Of a DNA stretch of 64,000 nt, positions 8,316-20,103 are shown piece after piece. The position numbers were made by a program, and so were the translations under genes. Under the pieces are notes generated by a model. The model did no database searches. It worked only from the letters and a program-made list of their open reading frames with translations, and had not been told where the DNA came from. Every line of letters starts with the position of its first letter. The stretch's first letter is position 1. The stretch lies in contig NZ_JAMPJU010000002.1 of assembly GCF_025840185.1 (NCBI RefSeq), positions 319,536-383,535 of the forward strand, in the 5' to 3' direction. The DNA is from Brenneria izbisi. GTDB taxonomy: Bacteria; Pseudomonadota; Gammaproteobacteria; Enterobacterales; Enterobacteriaceae.

Positions 8316-9089
8316 TCACGAAGTGGATAAGCGTTTTTGAGCTTGCTTTGCACTTTCCGTATTGGGATACATTTTTACCACTTGCTGGTAAACGGCTTTA
8401 GCTTTATCCGTCTGCCCTTTATCCTGCATAATCACCCCAACTTTAAATAACGCTTCGGCGCTCTTCGGCGATTTAGGGTAATTTTTAACCACGTTGGCAA
8501 AATAGTAGGCGGCATCGTCTTTTTTGCCCTTGTTATAATTCAACTGCCCCAGCCAGTAGTTGGCATTGGGTTGATAAGTTGAATCCGGGTATTGTTTGAC
8601 GAAAGCCTGAAATGCGCTGATTGCCTGATCGTACTGTTTTTTCTCCAGTACCAGCGCCACCGCCTCATTGTAATCCCGATTCACATCACCGGTGGTCGCG
8701 GCAGGCGCCGCATTGTTTGCGGCTCCAGTGTCCGCACCTGTAGCGGGCGCACTGTCTGTTGAGGCTGCGGCGGGTGACGATGAGCTCAATCCATCAATCT
8801 GCTGATAGATCTGTTTTTGACGTTCAACAACCTGATTCAGTTGATACTGACTTTCCTGAATCTGCCCGCGCAGGTTATCGATATCACGCTGCGTATCAGA
8901 AAGTTGTTGCTGAAGTTGGGTTAAAAGCTGACCGTGAGCGTTGGAAATACGCTCTAACTGAGTGACTCGATCTTCTACCGAGCCTGATCCGGCATTACTG
9001 ATTGGCGCTTGGGCGGTAGCGGCCCAGGGAACCGCTACGCCAACCAGTAACGACAGACCCAACAAGCGACGTCTGAAGTTACTGTTCAT
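8316..9089 (-). CDS. cpoB: CpoB, cell division coordinator (YbgF)
   Basis: 257 residues. An N-terminal signal peptide (LLGLSLLVGVAVPWAATAQA) directs it to the periplasm, a trimerising coiled coil covers about residues 35-105 (LQQQLSDTQRDIDNL), a Ser/Ala/Thr/Pro-rich linker follows, and residues 135-257 are TPR repeats (YWLGQLNYNKGKKDDA). CpoB binds TolA and links outer-membrane constriction to PBP1B-driven septal peptidoglycan synthesis. It is the last gene of the tol-pal cluster, nine bases after pal, with a terminator behind it. Confidence 0.96.
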   Translation of the reverse strand: MNSNFRRRLLGLSLLVGVAVPWAATAQAPISNAGSGSVEDRVTQLERISNAHGQLLTQLQQQLSDTQRDIDNLRGQIQESQYQLNQVVERQKQIYQQIDGLSSSSPAAASTDSAPATGADTGAANNAAPAATTGDVNRDYNEAVALVLEKKQYDQAISAFQAFVKQYPDSTYQPNANYWLGQLNYNKGKKDDAAYYFANVVKNYPKSPKSAEALFKVGVIMQDKGQTDKAKAVYQQVVKMYPNTESAKQAQKRLSTS

Positions 9090-9098
9090 GCGATACTC

Positions 9099-9608
9099 TT
9101 AATATACCAGAACGGCACGACGGTTTTTGGCATATGCCGCTTCGTCGTGGCCCAGAACGGCTGGTTTTTCTTTACCGTAAGATACGATAGAGATTTGATC
9201 GGAGGAAACGCCTTTACCTTGCAGATACATTTGAACTGCGTTGGCGCGACGCTCACCCAGAGCGATGTTGTACTCAGGCGTACCACGTTCGTCCGCATGA
9301 CCTTCGATAGTCACTTTGTAAGACGGGTTGCTACGCAGGAATGCGGCATGAGCGTCCAGCATTTGGGCGAAATCAGAGCGAATATCGTATTTATCCAGAT
9401 CGAAATATACGATGTTGTTACGCTGTAATTCTTGCATTTGCAGACGAGCCTGCTCAGAAGAAGACGCGTTGCCGCCGTCCATCATGCCGTTGCTGCCGGC
9501 ACCCATGGAAGATTGGTCATTGTCCGCATTCTTATTGGAGCTACATGCGGCCACTGCCAGTACCGGCAGAGCCAACATCAGGCCTTTCAGCACTTTATTG
9601 AATTGCAT
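9099..9608 (-). CDS. pal: Pal, peptidoglycan-associated outer-membrane lipoprotein
   Basis: 169 residues from the ATG at 9608, which has AAGGA upstream; a longer in-frame start at 9641 is unlikely. The lipobox LAVAAC places the lipidated cysteine near residue 22. A Gly/Ser/Asn/Met-rich linker follows, then an OmpA-like peptidoglycan-binding domain with [20 protein letters not shown] and LGERRANAV. Pal anchors the outer membrane to peptidoglycan and binds TolB. It lies in the order tolB-pal-cpoB as in other enterobacteria. Confidence 0.97.
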   Translation of the reverse strand: MQFNKVLKGLMLALPVLAVAACSSNKNADNDQSSMGAGSNGMMDGGNASSSEQARLQMQELQRNNIVYFDLDKYDIRSDFAQMLDAHAAFLRSNPSYKVTIEGHADERGTPEYNIALGERRANAVQMYLQGKGVSSDQISIVSYGKEKPAVLGHDEAAYAKNRRAVLVY

Positions 9609-9649
9609 CTCGTTATGTCCTTTGACTAGTTTATTGTACATTTATGCAC

Positions 9650-10942
9650 TTATAGATACGGCGACCAGGCAGGAAATTTGACCTGTCCATCAGTTGCCGG
9701 AAGACGCGCTTTGAAACGCCCATCAGTCGAAACCAGTTGTAACACGGAACCTAAGCCTTGTTTAGAGCTATAGATAACCATGGTGCCATTCGGCGCGATA
9801 CTCGGCGTTTCGTCCAGGAACGTGTCCGTTAATACTTGCACGGCGCCCGTTTCCAGATCCTGTTTGGCGATGTGCTGAACTCCGCTATTGGATGCCACCA
9901 TCACCAGAGATTTACCATCGGCGCTCACTTCAGAGTCCTGATTCTGGGCGCCTTCCCAAGTCAGACGCTGCGGCGAACCACCGTTGACATTAATTTTATA
10001 AACCTGAGGACGTCCGGCCTGATCGGAAGTATAGGCCAGCGTTTGATTATCCGGGAACCAGCTTGGCTCGGTATTATTGCTGCGTCCATCGGTCACCTGA
10101 CTGATCTGGCCGGAGCTCAGATTCATCACATACAGGTTCAGACTACCGCTTTTAGACAAGGCAAATGCCAGTTTGCTGCCATCGGGAGAGAAAGAGGGCG
10201 CCCCATTATGGCGAGGGAATGACGCAACCTGTCGGATCGCGCCGTTTGCCAGCGTCTGGATCACCAGCGCAGAGCGACCGCTTTCAAACGAGACATAAGC
10301 AAGCTTGCTGCCATCGGGAGACCAGGCCGGCGACATCAATGGTTCTGGCGAACGATGTACGACAAATTGGTTATAGCCATCGTAATCCGCAACCCGCAGT
10401 TCGTAAGGGAACTGACCGCCATTAGTCTGCACAACATAAGCGATACGGGTGCGGAACGCGCCTTTGATGCCGCTCAATTTCTCAAACACTTCATCACTGG
10501 CGGTATGCGCGGCATAACGTAACCATTGTTTGGTCACTTTGAACTGATTCTGCGCCAATACGCTACCTGGATTGCCGGAGGTATCAACCAGTTGGTAAGA
10601 GATAACATAGCTGCCGTCAGCGCTAGGTTGAACTTGTCCGACAACAACGGCATCAATACCCAGCGCAGTCCAGGCCGCTGGCGTGACTTCAGATGCCGTA
10701 GACGGTTGCTGAGGCATACGGTTGGCGTCAATCGGATTGAACTTGCCGCTGTTACGCAAGTCAGCGCCTACGATGCCACCGATATCCTCTGGCGCGGCCC
10801 CCGGCCCCGCCCATTTGAACGGCACGACGCCAATCGGACGAGCGGAGTCTACCCCCTGGGTAATCTCTATACGTACTTCCGCATGCACCGCTGCGGCAAA
10901 CAGCATTAAAAAGCTTAATGCAACTTTCAGTACCTGCTTCAT
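9650..10942 (-). CDS. tolB: TolB periplasmic beta-propeller protein
   Basis: 430 residues, the same length as E. coli TolB. A signal peptide of about 21 residues ends at AVHA, followed by the N-terminal alpha/beta domain and a C-terminal six-bladed propeller with repeated [34 protein letters not shown] motifs. TolB moves between Pal and TolA during envelope constriction. The gene lies 141 bases after tolA, a gap similar to that in E. coli, and 41 bases ahead of pal. Confidence 0.97.
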   Translation of the reverse strand: MKQVLKVALSFLMLFAAAVHAEVRIEITQGVDSARPIGVVPFKWAGPGAAPEDIGGIVGADLRNSGKFNPIDANRMPQQPSTASEVTPAAWTALGIDAVVVGQVQPSADGSYVISYQLVDTSGNPGSVLAQNQFKVTKQWLRYAAHTASDEVFEKLSGIKGAFRTRIAYVVQTNGGQFPYELRVADYDGYNQFVVHRSPEPLMSPAWSPDGSKLAYVSFESGRSALVIQTLANGAIRQVASFPRHNGAPSFSPDGSKLAFALSKSGSLNLYVMNLSSGQISQVTDGRSNNTEPSWFPDNQTLAYTSDQAGRPQVYKINVNGGSPQRLTWEGAQNQDSEVSADGKSLVMVASNSGVQHIAKQDLETGAVQVLTDTFLDETPSIAPNGTMVIYSSKQGLGSVLQLVSTDGRFKARLPATDGQVKFPAWSPYL

Positions 10943-11083
10943 TTCATCTCCCTTATCCAGACTAAGAAGTCTGCGATAAATTAGCAGAATTTTAACAAAA
11001 ACAAACCAATGTCAACAAAACACCTTAACCTGGTTTGCTTACCATAGTAATAATCTTAAATCTATATAGGTAAACAGCCTGGG

Positions 11084-12205
11084 TTACTGTGGTTTAAAGT
11101 CTATCGGCGCATTTTTGAAAGCCTCATAAACCTCTGCACTTGGTGGCTTGGGAATTCTCGCTTGTTTCGCGGCGGCAATCGCCGCCTGACACAAGGCAGC
11201 ATCGCCCCCTTCCGCATTCACATCGATCAGCAGACCGTCAGGAGCCAGTTTGATACGTAATTTACAGGTTCGGCCTTTATACAGTTGCCAGTCATAAAAC
11301 TTGCTCTGAATTGCGGTCCGAACCTGACTACCGTAACTATCGAGCGCAGCGCCTGACGCGCCGCTCTTCTTGTTGTTCCCTACCCCGGCTGGCGCGCCGC
11401 CGCCAGATTGAGGCGCGTTTTTCGATGACGCCAGGCCACCCAGCAAATCATCAACCGAACTTTCCTGCTTAGCCGCTTCCGCGGCGGCTTTCTTTTTCTC
11501 TTCCGCCGCTTTCTTGGCTGCGGCGGCCGCTTGCGCTTTCTTCGCTGCCTCAGCTTCGGCTTTTTGCTTAGCGGCTTCCGCTCTGGCCGTTTCAGCGGCT
11601 TTCTGCCTGGCGTCTTCGGCTGCCTTGGCTCTGGCTTCTTCTTCCGCCTGTTTCTTCGCCGCCGCAGCAGCGGCTTGTTTCCTGGCTTCTTCTTCCGCTT
11701 GCTTTTTGGCGTCCGCCGCCGCTTTCGCCTGTCGCTCCGCGTCTTCTTTTGCCTTCGCAGCCGCGGCTTCAGCCTGCCGTTGCTGCTCTCTGGCTTGCTG
11801 AGCGGCCTCTTCCGCCTGTTTACGCTGTTGAGCTTGTTCCTCAGCCTGCTTTTTGGCCTCTTCCTGAGCCTGCAAACGCTCTTTTTCCAGTTCCTTCAAC
11901 CGCTGTTGCTCGGCAGCCTGCTTCTGCTGCAATTCCTCAGCCTGTTGCTCGGCTTGTTTTTTTCGTAATTCCTCAGAACGCTTTGCATCGGTTTGCTGTT
12001 GCTGTTGCCGGTTGTATTGCTCAACGACAGCGCTGGGATCAACCATCACAGCATCAATGGATGAACCACCGCCGCCACCGCCGCTGGCATCCATTGTTTG
12101 CGTCAACGAACTCCAGAGCAGCAAAGCAATCAGTATGATGTGCAGAACAGCCGAAATAATAACGGCGCGTTTCAGCTTATCGTTTTGTTCGGTTGCCTTT
12201 AGCAC
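11084..12205 (-). CDS. tolA: TolA, energy-transducing envelope protein
   Basis: 373 residues starting at a GTG (12205) with GGGA upstream, as in E. coli tolA. An N-terminal membrane helix lies near residues 13-33 (AVIISAVLHIILIALLLWSS) and is followed by a Gly-rich hinge. A long Ala/Lys/Glu/Gln-rich helical domain II covers roughly residues 60-250, and the globular domain III (SKFYDWQLYKGRTCKLRIKL) forms the C-terminus. TolA is energised by TolQR and reaches across the periplasm to TolB, Pal and CpoB. The repetitive codons of domain II create long empty frames on the other strand that are not genes. Confidence 0.97.
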   Translation of the reverse strand: MLKATEQNDKLKRAVIISAVLHIILIALLLWSSLTQTMDASGGGGGGSSIDAVMVDPSAVVEQYNRQQQQQTDAKRSEELRKKQAEQQAEELQQKQAAEQQRLKELEKERLQAQEEAKKQAEEQAQQRKQAEEAAQQAREQQRQAEAAAAKAKEDAERQAKAAADAKKQAEEEARKQAAAAAAKKQAEEEARAKAAEDARQKAAETARAEAAKQKAEAEAAKKAQAAAAAKKAAEEKKKAAAEAAKQESSVDDLLGGLASSKNAPQSGGGAPAGVGNNKKSGASGAALDSYGSQVRTAIQSKFYDWQLYKGRTCKLRIKLAPDGLLIDVNAEGGDAALCQAAIAAAKQARIPKPPSAEVYEAFKNAPIDFKPQ

Positions 12206-12269
12206 AAGCGATTCCCAAAAACAGTGTTGCCAGAAATATGCCTTACGATCATTACGGTGATGATCTCAC

Positions 12270-12695
12270 TTAAATCGGTTGCGTCATCAAACCAACAGAA
12301 TTGACCCCGGCCTGATGCAGCAGGTTTAACGCCTTGATGATCTCATCATAAGGAACATCCTTCGCACCGCCAATTAAAAAGACGGTTTTAGGATTGGCCA
12401 CCAGACGTGATTGAGCTTCCGCTACCACCTGTTCAGCCGGCAACTGTTCCATTCTATTCTGCTCGACAACCAGGCTGTACTGTCCGACGCCTGACACCTC
12501 GACGATGACCGGCGGATTATCATTACTGGAAACGGTTTTCGAATCCGTCGCTTCCGGCAAATCCACTTCAACGCTCTGCGTGATAATCGGTGCGGTGGCC
12601 ATAAAAATCAGCAGCAAAACCAACAATACGTCCAGCAACGGAACGATGTTGATCTCCGACTTCAGTTCACGACGTCCTCTGCGTACTCGTGCCAT
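12270..12695 (-). CDS. tolR: TolR, inner-membrane component of the Tol-Pal motor
   Basis: 141 residues, close to E. coli TolR (142). One membrane helix near residues 17-38 (IVPLLDVLLVLLLIFMATAP) carries the conserved proton-pathway aspartate (LLDVLLV), followed by an ExbD-like periplasmic domain. TolR works with TolQ to couple the proton gradient to TolA movement. It starts 13 bases after tolQ ends. Confidence 0.97.
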   Translation of the reverse strand: MARVRRGRRELKSEINIVPLLDVLLVLLLIFMATAPIITQSVEVDLPEATDSKTVSSNDNPPVIVEVSGVGQYSLVVEQNRMEQLPAEQVVAEAQSRLVANPKTVFLIGGAKDVPYDEIIKALNLLHQAGVNSVGLMTQPI

Positions 12696-12707
12696 GCTGC
12701 CTCCTGA

Positions 12708-13795
<1,088 letters not shown>

Positions 13796-13929
13796 TCTAT
13801 ATCCCGGTAACGCATTAGACATCGCTACTATACGCAAGAGAAATGAGGTTTGGAATGGATTGTGACAGCGGAAATAAAATAATTATGGGTTGCGCCGCAA
13901 CCCATAACAAAATGGAATAGAGCGCTATT

Positions 13930-14223
13930 CTAACTAAAGAAGTAATACAAACCTGCGCACAGGATCACAAAGGCGAGAAGCGGCGAGAAAAACGCACGCC
14001 AGCGCAGTCGCTGTGGACGAAAACCGACGCCATGAACCACACCCGCGCACACCGCCCAAATCAGCAAAAGCCCCTGCCATACGGATAATGCGCTAGTGCG
14101 GGCGGCAAAACGCGCCGGGTCCCAAAAAACACAGCCAGCCACCACAAGGGCCATGATCAGGGAAAGAGCCCTTATCGGGCTCTTATCCATCAGGCGGTAA
14201 ACTTTATCGACCAAATCACTCAT
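13930..14223 (-). CDS. ybgE: YbgE, cyd operon protein
   Basis: 97 residues with three hydrophobic segments, the same length and position as E. coli YbgE. Its start codon overlaps the cydX stop codon (ATGA). The role in the cytochrome bd operon is not defined; it is an inner-membrane protein probably co-translated with cydX. The gene ends 134 bases before the ybgC start. Confidence 0.93.
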   Translation of the reverse strand: MSDLVDKVYRLMDKSPIRALSLIMALVVAGCVFWDPARFAARTSALSVWQGLLLIWAVCAGVVHGVGFRPQRLRWRAFFSPLLAFVILCAGLYYFFS

Positions 14224-14336
14224 TGAGTTTTATCTTCAGCCGCTTTGCTTGCCTCACTTTGCTCAAGCGCCAGGGCGGTGATAATCCCCAGAGAACAAGC
14301 AAGCAGCGTTCCGAGTATCCAGGCAAAATACCACAT
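14220..14336 (-). CDS. cydX: CydX, small subunit of cytochrome bd-I oxidase
   Basis: A 38-residue protein starting MWYFAWILGTLLACSLG, very close to E. coli CydX (37 residues). It is a single-helix subunit needed for stability and activity of the CydAB oxidase. It starts 16 bases after cydB ends and overlaps ybgE by four bases. It is too short for most automatic gene calls, but sequence and position are decisive. Confidence 0.95.
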   Translation of the reverse strand: MWYFAWILGTLLACSLGIITALALEQSEASKAAEDKTQ

Positions 14337-14352
14337 AAATTAAGCTCCTTAC

Positions 14353-15492
14353 TTAGTACAGAGAGTGAGTGTTTTGCTCAATATGTTCTTTGGTGATGCG
14401 TCCGAACATTTTGTAGTAACACCAGGCGGTATAAGACAGCACAATCGGCACGAAAATGATCGCCACGACCGTCATCACTTTCAGGGTCAACAGGCTGGAA
14501 GTCGCATCCCACATGGTGAGGCTGACATCCGGCACGGTTATCGATGGCATGATGAACGGGAACATGGCAACGCCCGCCGTCAGAATCACGCAAGCGATGG
14601 TCAGCGAAGAGAACAGGAAAGCCCACGCGCCTTTTTCCATTCTGGCTGTTGCGGTAGTCAGTAACGGTAACACCACGCCCAACACCGGAATCGCCCACAG
14701 AACCGGATAATTGTTGAAGTTAATCAACCAGGCGCCGGCCTGATGCGCCACTTCTTTGTGCAGCGGGTTGGATTCCGCCGCCGTGTTAATCACGGAGGTG
14801 ACGACATAGCCGTCGATACCGTAAATCACCCAGACACCGGCCAGCGCGAACGTTACCATCATTATCAGCGCGGAAATCTGCGAAACCGACTTGGCGCGTA
14901 CATGCAAGTCGCCCGTCGTGCGCATCATCAGATAGGTTGCCCCCTGCGTCAGAATCATGGTCAGGCTGACAATACCCGCTAACAACCCGAACGGATTGAG
15001 AAGCTGGAAGAAATTGCCGGTGTAGTACAGACGTAAGTACTCATCCACATGGAACGGCACACCCTGCAACAGGTTGCCGAAAGCCACACCGATCACCACC
15101 GGCGGCACGAAGCTGCCGATGAAAATGCCCCAGTCCCACATATTACGCCAGCGTGGATCTTCGATTTTTGAACGATAGTCAAAACCGACCGGGCGGAAGA
15201 ACAATGACGCCAGCACCAGAATCATGGCGATATAGAAGCCGGAAAAGGCCGCCGCATAGACCATCGGCCAGGCGGCGAACAACGCGCCGCCCGCGGTGAT
15301 CAGCCATACCTGATTGCCGTCCCAGTGCGGAGCGATGCTGTTGATCATTATGCGGCGCTCGGTATCTCCACGCCCCATCAGACGAACCAGCATGCCGACG
15401 CCCATGTCAAAACCATCGGTGATGGCGAAACCAATCAGCAGGATGCCGATCAACAGCCACCAGATAAAACGTAAAACTTCATATTCAAACAT
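14353..15492 (-). CDS. cydB: Cytochrome bd-I ubiquinol oxidase subunit II
   Basis: 379 residues, identical in length to E. coli CydB, with about nine membrane helices. The start (LRFIWWLLIGILLIGFAITD) and the GFDMGVG motif are typical. Together with CydA it oxidises ubiquinol and reduces oxygen at high affinity without pumping protons. It starts 13 bases downstream of cydA, so the pair is co-transcribed. Confidence 0.98.
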   Translation of the reverse strand: MFEYEVLRFIWWLLIGILLIGFAITDGFDMGVGMLVRLMGRGDTERRIMINSIAPHWDGNQVWLITAGGALFAAWPMVYAAAFSGFYIAMILVLASLFFRPVGFDYRSKIEDPRWRNMWDWGIFIGSFVPPVVIGVAFGNLLQGVPFHVDEYLRLYYTGNFFQLLNPFGLLAGIVSLTMILTQGATYLMMRTTGDLHVRAKSVSQISALIMMVTFALAGVWVIYGIDGYVVTSVINTAAESNPLHKEVAHQAGAWLINFNNYPVLWAIPVLGVVLPLLTTATARMEKGAWAFLFSSLTIACVILTAGVAMFPFIMPSITVPDVSLTMWDATSSLLTLKVMTVVAIIFVPIVLSYTAWCYYKMFGRITKEHIEQNTHSLY

Positions 15493-15505
15493 AGTGGACT
15501 CCTGT

Positions 15506-17074
15506 TTACCGTGCTTCCGACGCCGCCGCTATGGGTTGTTCAAAGTGGTAACGTCCCGTTTTCAGGCTGCTTGGGCCAAGACGTGCGTATTTGAACATCA
15601 GATACATCTCTGCGATCAGGAATAGCGTATACAGACCACAAATCAGCGCCATAGAGAACAGGATATCGCCCACAGTCAGTGATGAGGTTGCCACCGCAGT
15701 CGGCAATATTTCACCGATAGCCCAGGGCTGACGACCGTATTCCGCAACAAACCAGCCCGCTTCAACTGCAATCCACGGCAACGGAATACCGTACAGCGCG
15801 GCGCGGTGCAGCCATTTTTTCTGACCAATCTTGCCGCGCAGCACCGTCCAGAAAGACAGACCGATGATCAGCAACATCAGGACGCCGCAAGCCACCATGA
15901 TGCGGAAAGAGAAGTACAACGGCGCAACGCGTGGAATAGAGTCTTTGGTTGCCTGTTGAATTTGCGCTTCCGTCGCATCCGATACTTTTGGCGTATAGCG
16001 TTTCAGCAACATTCCGTAGCCCAGATCCTGTTTGGATTGGTTAAAGGCTTCTTTAACGGCGGGATCGGTGTTGCCCGCGCGCAGTTCCTCCAGCAACTGG
16101 TAAGCCTTCATGCCATTGCGGATACGAACCTGATGCTGTTCCATCAAGTCTTTCAGACCGAGCACTTCTTTATCCGTCGAGCGCGTCACAATCAGGCCCA
16201 GAAGATATGGCACCTGAATGGCATATTTGTTTTCCTGACTGTCCTGATCAGGAATACCGAACAGCGTAAAGCTTGCAGGCGCCGGCTGCGTTTCCCACTC
16301 GGCTTCAATCGCCGCCAGTTTGGTTTTCTGCACGTCGCCCATTTCATAACCGGACTCATCGCCCAGCACGATAACGGAGAGAACGGCAGCCAGACCGAAA
16401 CTCGCTGCAATGGCGAAGGAACGCTTGGCGAAGGCAATATCGCGGCCTTTCAGCAGGTAGTAGGAACTGATCCCCAGAACGAACATGGCGCCGGTGGTAT
16501 AGCCCGCCGCCACAGTGTGAACGAATTTCACCTGTGCAACCGGGTTCAACACCAGATCGGCGAAGCTCACCATTTCCATACGCATGGTTTCAAAATTGAA
16601 ATCCGAGGCGATAGGATTCTGCATCCAGCCGTTGGCGACCAGGATCCACAACGCGGAAAAGTTTGAGCCCAGCGCGACCAGCCAGGTCACCGCCATATGT
16701 TGTACTTTTCCCAGACGGTCCCAGCCGAAGAAGAACAAACCAACAAATGTAGATTCAAGGAAGAACGCCATCAACCCTTCAATGGCCAGCGGCGCGCCAA
16801 AAATGTCCCCGACATAATGCGAGAAATATGACCAGTTGGTACCAAACTGAAACTCCATGGTCAGCCCGGTGGCGACGCCCAGAGCAAAGTTAATGGCGAA
16901 TAACTTGCCCCAGAATTTGGTCATATCTTTATAGATTTGTTTGCCAGACAACACATAGACCGTTTCCATAATCGCCAGCAAAAACGCCATCCCCAGCGTC
17001 AGCGGTACGAATAGAAAGTGGTACATTGCAGTTAAGGCAAACTGTAAGCGTGACAGTTCGACTATATCAAACAT
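15506..17074 (-). CDS. cydA: Cytochrome bd-I ubiquinol oxidase subunit I
   Basis: 522 residues from the ATG at 17074 (AAGGAG upstream), equal to E. coli CydA; an in-frame extension to 17116 is not supported. The haem ligand His19 lies in [10 protein letters not shown], and the long periplasmic Q-loop with the GRQPWAIGE signature follows. CydA carries hemes b558, b595 and d. The upstream region is long and AT-rich with an FNR-like site, in keeping with oxygen-dependent control by FNR and ArcA known for this operon. Confidence 0.98.
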   Translation of the reverse strand: MFDIVELSRLQFALTAMYHFLFVPLTLGMAFLLAIMETVYVLSGKQIYKDMTKFWGKLFAINFALGVATGLTMEFQFGTNWSYFSHYVGDIFGAPLAIEGLMAFFLESTFVGLFFFGWDRLGKVQHMAVTWLVALGSNFSALWILVANGWMQNPIASDFNFETMRMEMVSFADLVLNPVAQVKFVHTVAAGYTTGAMFVLGISSYYLLKGRDIAFAKRSFAIAASFGLAAVLSVIVLGDESGYEMGDVQKTKLAAIEAEWETQPAPASFTLFGIPDQDSQENKYAIQVPYLLGLIVTRSTDKEVLGLKDLMEQHQVRIRNGMKAYQLLEELRAGNTDPAVKEAFNQSKQDLGYGMLLKRYTPKVSDATEAQIQQATKDSIPRVAPLYFSFRIMVACGVLMLLIIGLSFWTVLRGKIGQKKWLHRAALYGIPLPWIAVEAGWFVAEYGRQPWAIGEILPTAVATSSLTVGDILFSMALICGLYTLFLIAEMYLMFKYARLGPSSLKTGRYHFEQPIAAASEAR

Positions 17075-17736
17075 CTTGACTCCTTGCCCCTCGCAGGAAG
17101 ATTTTAGCTTGCACAAGCTGACAAGCCGCTAAAAACCCAGCCGTAAACACCCAAAAAGAACACAACAAAAAATTGCTTCAGCACAGGCTTAGCATACGCC
17201 AATCAAATTAATCAGCGAATCAACAGTAAGCCTAAGAAAGATCATAAATATGACAAATATTCTACCCCAGGACGGGTAGCCGTATATTACGCCTGTAATC
17301 CCATACAATAAATAGGTTTTTACGTGATGCAGATTGGGTTTTTGGTTTCAAATCAACTTCCTCACCAAAAAGCGCATCAGGCGATAATTGATCTGACGCA
17401 ATTTAAGCGTATTTCAAAGAATATATCCAGAGATAGATTTTGATTTGCCTCAATTTAGCTTGTGTTTGTTAATTATAGGTTTTTATTAATTTCATGCTTG
17501 CTTTTGTTGTTAAATATATGTGATTTTTTGGGTGAAATAAAAATTAATTCGGTAATATATTTTTTACTTTTCTGATGATTATTAATTTCTGAAATGACGC
17601 ACTTACCTGTTTTCAGGCTTTATCTTTTTCTTTTAGCATTGATTATATTCACGTATTTATTTTGTTGCTGCATTGTTATTTTTAATTAACAATTATGATT
17701 CAGAGAGAAACGTTTTAACCTGAACGTTTATTGCGC
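17075..17736. other. Long AT-rich intergenic region upstream of cydA
   Basis: No gene is seen in about 660 bases. The stretch is strongly AT-rich in its sucD-proximal half (17440-17700) and should hold the cydA promoters, which in E. coli are multiple and spread over several hundred bases. Two FNR-like motifs occur here; the better one is listed separately, and a weaker TTGAT-N4-CGCAA lies near 17389. Confidence 0.6.
17440..17453. promoter_or_regulatory. FNR-like site upstream of cydA
   Basis: TTGATTTGCCTCAA differs at one position from the FNR consensus TTGAT-N4-ATCAA. It lies about 370 bases upstream of the cydA start. FNR control of cydAB is established in E. coli; use of this particular site is inferred. 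Confidence 0.45.
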
Positions 17737-17759
17737 AAAAAAGGCCACGCAAGGTGGCC
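17737..17759 (-). terminator. Terminator of sdh-suc after sucD
   Basis: On the minus strand GGCCAC-CTTGC-GTGGCC is followed by six T, 55 bases past the sucD stop codon. Confidence 0.9.
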
Positions 17760-17813
17760 AAACATGTCGAATGTTAACAATGTAATACGGTATTGGCCCG
17801 ATTAATTAGCGGT

Positions 17814-18686
17814 TCAACGGGAAAGCGTCGCTTTAACCGCTTCACCGATATCCGCCAGACTGCGCACCGTTTTCACCCCTGCGGCTTCCAGCGCCATAAA
17901 TTTATCATCGGCAGTCCCTTTGCCCCCAGCGATAATCGCCCCCGCGTGGCCCATGCGCTTACCTTTCGGCGCCGTCACGCCAGCAATGTAGCCGACCACC
18001 GGTTTGGTTATATGATCTTTAATGTATGCCGCGGCTTCTTCTTCCGCCGTCCCGCCGATCTCGCCAATCATCACGATGGCTTCAGTTTGCGGGTCCTGCT
18101 CAAACAGTTGCAGGATATCAATAAAGTTGGAGCCGGGGATGGGATCGCCGCCAATCCCGACACAGCTTGACTGTCCCAGACCGGCGTCCGTCGTCTGTTT
18201 CACCGCCTCATAAGTCAACGTGCCGGAACGGGAGACGATACCCACTTTGCCCGGCAAGTGAATGTGGCCCGGCATGATACCGATCTTACATTCGCCCGGC
18301 GTAATCACGCCCGGACAATTCGGACCAATCATCCGAACGCCGCTTTGTTCCAGCTTAACCTTCACCGTCAGCATATCCAGCGTCGGGATGCCTTCCGTGA
18401 TACAAATGATAAGCTCAATACCCGCATCAATCGCTTCCAGAATCGAATCTTTGCAGAATGGCGCGGGAACATAAATGACAGAGACGGTCGCGCCTGTGGC
18501 TTCAATCGCTTCACGCACAGTATTAAAAACCGGCAGGCCCAGATGTTCTGTACCGCCTTTGCCTGGCGTGACGCCGCCCACCATCTGCGTACCGTAAGCA
18601 AGCGCTTGCTCAGAGTGGAACGTCCCCTGACTGCCGGTAAAACCCTGGCAGATGACTTTGGTATTTTTATCGATCAGAATGGACAT
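17814..18686 (-). CDS. sucD: Succinyl-CoA synthetase alpha subunit
   Basis: 290 residues. The CoA-binding Rossmann domain is N-terminal ([18 protein letters not shown]), and the phosphorylated histidine is His247 in MGHAGAI, matching the E. coli active site. With SucC it interconverts succinyl-CoA and succinate with substrate-level phosphorylation of ADP. Its start overlaps the sucC stop by one base. It is the final gene of the TCA block and is followed by a strong terminator. Confidence 0.98.
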   Translation of the reverse strand: MSILIDKNTKVICQGFTGSQGTFHSEQALAYGTQMVGGVTPGKGGTEHLGLPVFNTVREAIEATGATVSVIYVPAPFCKDSILEAIDAGIELIICITEGIPTLDMLTVKVKLEQSGVRMIGPNCPGVITPGECKIGIMPGHIHLPGKVGIVSRSGTLTYEAVKQTTDAGLGQSSCVGIGGDPIPGSNFIDILQLFEQDPQTEAIVMIGEIGGTAEEEAAAYIKDHITKPVVGYIAGVTAPKGKRMGHAGAIIAGGKGTADDKFMALEAAGVKTVRSLADIGEAVKATLSR

Positions 18687-19852
18687 TATTTACCCCCTAC
18701 TGCCGCTACAACCTGCTGAGCAGCGTCCGTCAGGCTGGTCGCCGCAATGATATTCAGGCCGCTCTCGGCTAATTTCCGGGCCCCCAGTTCCGCATTGTTC
18801 CCTTCCAGACGAACAACAACCGGTACGCTAACGCCCACTTCAGCGACCGCGCCGATGATGCCGTCAGCAATCAAATCGCAACGCACGATCCCGCCAAAAA
18901 TATTAACCAGCACGGCCTGCACGTTGTCATCGGACAGAATGATCTTGAACGCTTCCGTCACGCGCTCTTTAGTCGCGCCGCCGCCCACATCCAGGAAGTT
19001 GGCCGGTTCACCGCCGTGCAGCTTAACGATGTCCATCGTTCCCATCGCCAGACCAGCGCCGTTGACCATGCAACCAATATTGCCGTCCAGCGCCACATAG
19101 TTCAGTTCCCACTGGGTAGCTTGCGCTTCACGGGCATCTTCCTGGCTGGGATCGCGCATTTCACGTAGTTCAGGCTGACGAAACAGCGCATTGCCGTCCG
19201 CGCCCAGTTTGCCATCCAGACAAATCAGATCGCCCGCTTTGGTGATCACCAACGGATTAATTTCCACCAGCGCCAAATCACGTTCCAGAAACATCGTCGC
19301 CAGCCCCATGAAGATTTTGGTGAACTGGGCGACTTGTTTGCCGCTTAATCCAAGTTTAAAGGCTAACTCGCGGCCCTGATACGGTTGCGGCCCCGTCAGC
19401 GGGTCCAGCGCCGCTTTATGGATCCGTTCCGGCGTTTCTTCCGCGACTTTTTCAATCTCGACGCCGCCTTCGGTTGATGCCATGAACACCACGCGACGCG
19501 AGCCGCGATCGACCACCGCCCCCAGATAAAGCTCTTTATCAATGTCGGTGGCCGCTTCAACCAGAATCTGATGAACCGGCTGTCCGTTTGCGTCAGTCTG
19601 ATAAGTCACCAGATTTTTACCCAGCCAGTTTTCAGCAAACGCACGAATATCTTCTTTGTTGCCGACGACTTTAACGCCGCCCGCTTTACCACGGCCCCCC
19701 GCGTGAACCTGACATTTAACCACCCATGGGCCCGCGCCGATCTTTGATGCGGCTTCTTCCGCTTCACGCGGTGTGGCGCAGGCATAGCCGATCGGAGCCG
19801 GTAAGCCATATCGAGCAAAAAGCTGTTTTGCCTGATATTCATGTAAATTCAT
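18686..19852 (-). CDS. sucC: Succinyl-CoA synthetase beta subunit
   Basis: 388 residues, equal to the E. coli protein. The ATP-grasp domain occupies the N-terminal half ([30 protein letters not shown]) and the C-terminal half contains [15 protein letters not shown] and [10 protein letters not shown]. It provides the nucleotide-binding half of the SucCD tetramer. It follows sucB after a 251-base gap containing a hairpin, an arrangement also known in E. coli. Confidence 0.98.
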   Translation of the reverse strand: MNLHEYQAKQLFARYGLPAPIGYACATPREAEEAASKIGAGPWVVKCQVHAGGRGKAGGVKVVGNKEDIRAFAENWLGKNLVTYQTDANGQPVHQILVEAATDIDKELYLGAVVDRGSRRVVFMASTEGGVEIEKVAEETPERIHKAALDPLTGPQPYQGRELAFKLGLSGKQVAQFTKIFMGLATMFLERDLALVEINPLVITKAGDLICLDGKLGADGNALFRQPELREMRDPSQEDAREAQATQWELNYVALDGNIGCMVNGAGLAMGTMDIVKLHGGEPANFLDVGGGATKERVTEAFKIILSDDNVQAVLVNIFGGIVRCDLIADGIIGAVAEVGVSVPVVVRLEGNNAELGARKLAESGLNIIAATSLTDAAQQVVAAVGGK

Positions 19853-20067
19853 GATGTTCTATCCATTTAGATTTAAAGATACGTCGCCGGACTTATGCGT
19901 TATCAGTCAAGATCATTACCGGAGCGAACCCCGATGAGGATAACATTCGCCATGCCTCCCGCTGTTAAACCCAGATCATATTGATTTGACGAACATTTGT
20001 CTTCGGACTCTCTGATATTTTTGGATAAAGCCGCTGACAAAAACGGCCTACATAGCACATTTATTCA

Positions 20068-20095
20068 GGCGGTAACCGGTTACTGACTTACCGCC
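20068..20095 (-). other. Hairpin in the sucB-sucC spacer
   Basis: GGCGGTAA at 20068-20075 pairs with TTACCGCC at 20088-20095, eight bases past the sucB stop codon. No T-run follows on the minus strand, so it is more likely an mRNA-stabilising or processing structure than a full terminator. Confidence 0.6.
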
Positions 20096-20103
20096 CGGTT
20101 TAC

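Noticed and set aside
11514-11968. Long open frames opposite tolA
   Set aside because: They arise from the Ala/Lys/Glu/Gln-rich repeats of TolA domain II read on the other strand and have very low-complexity Leu/Phe/Ser/Arg composition.
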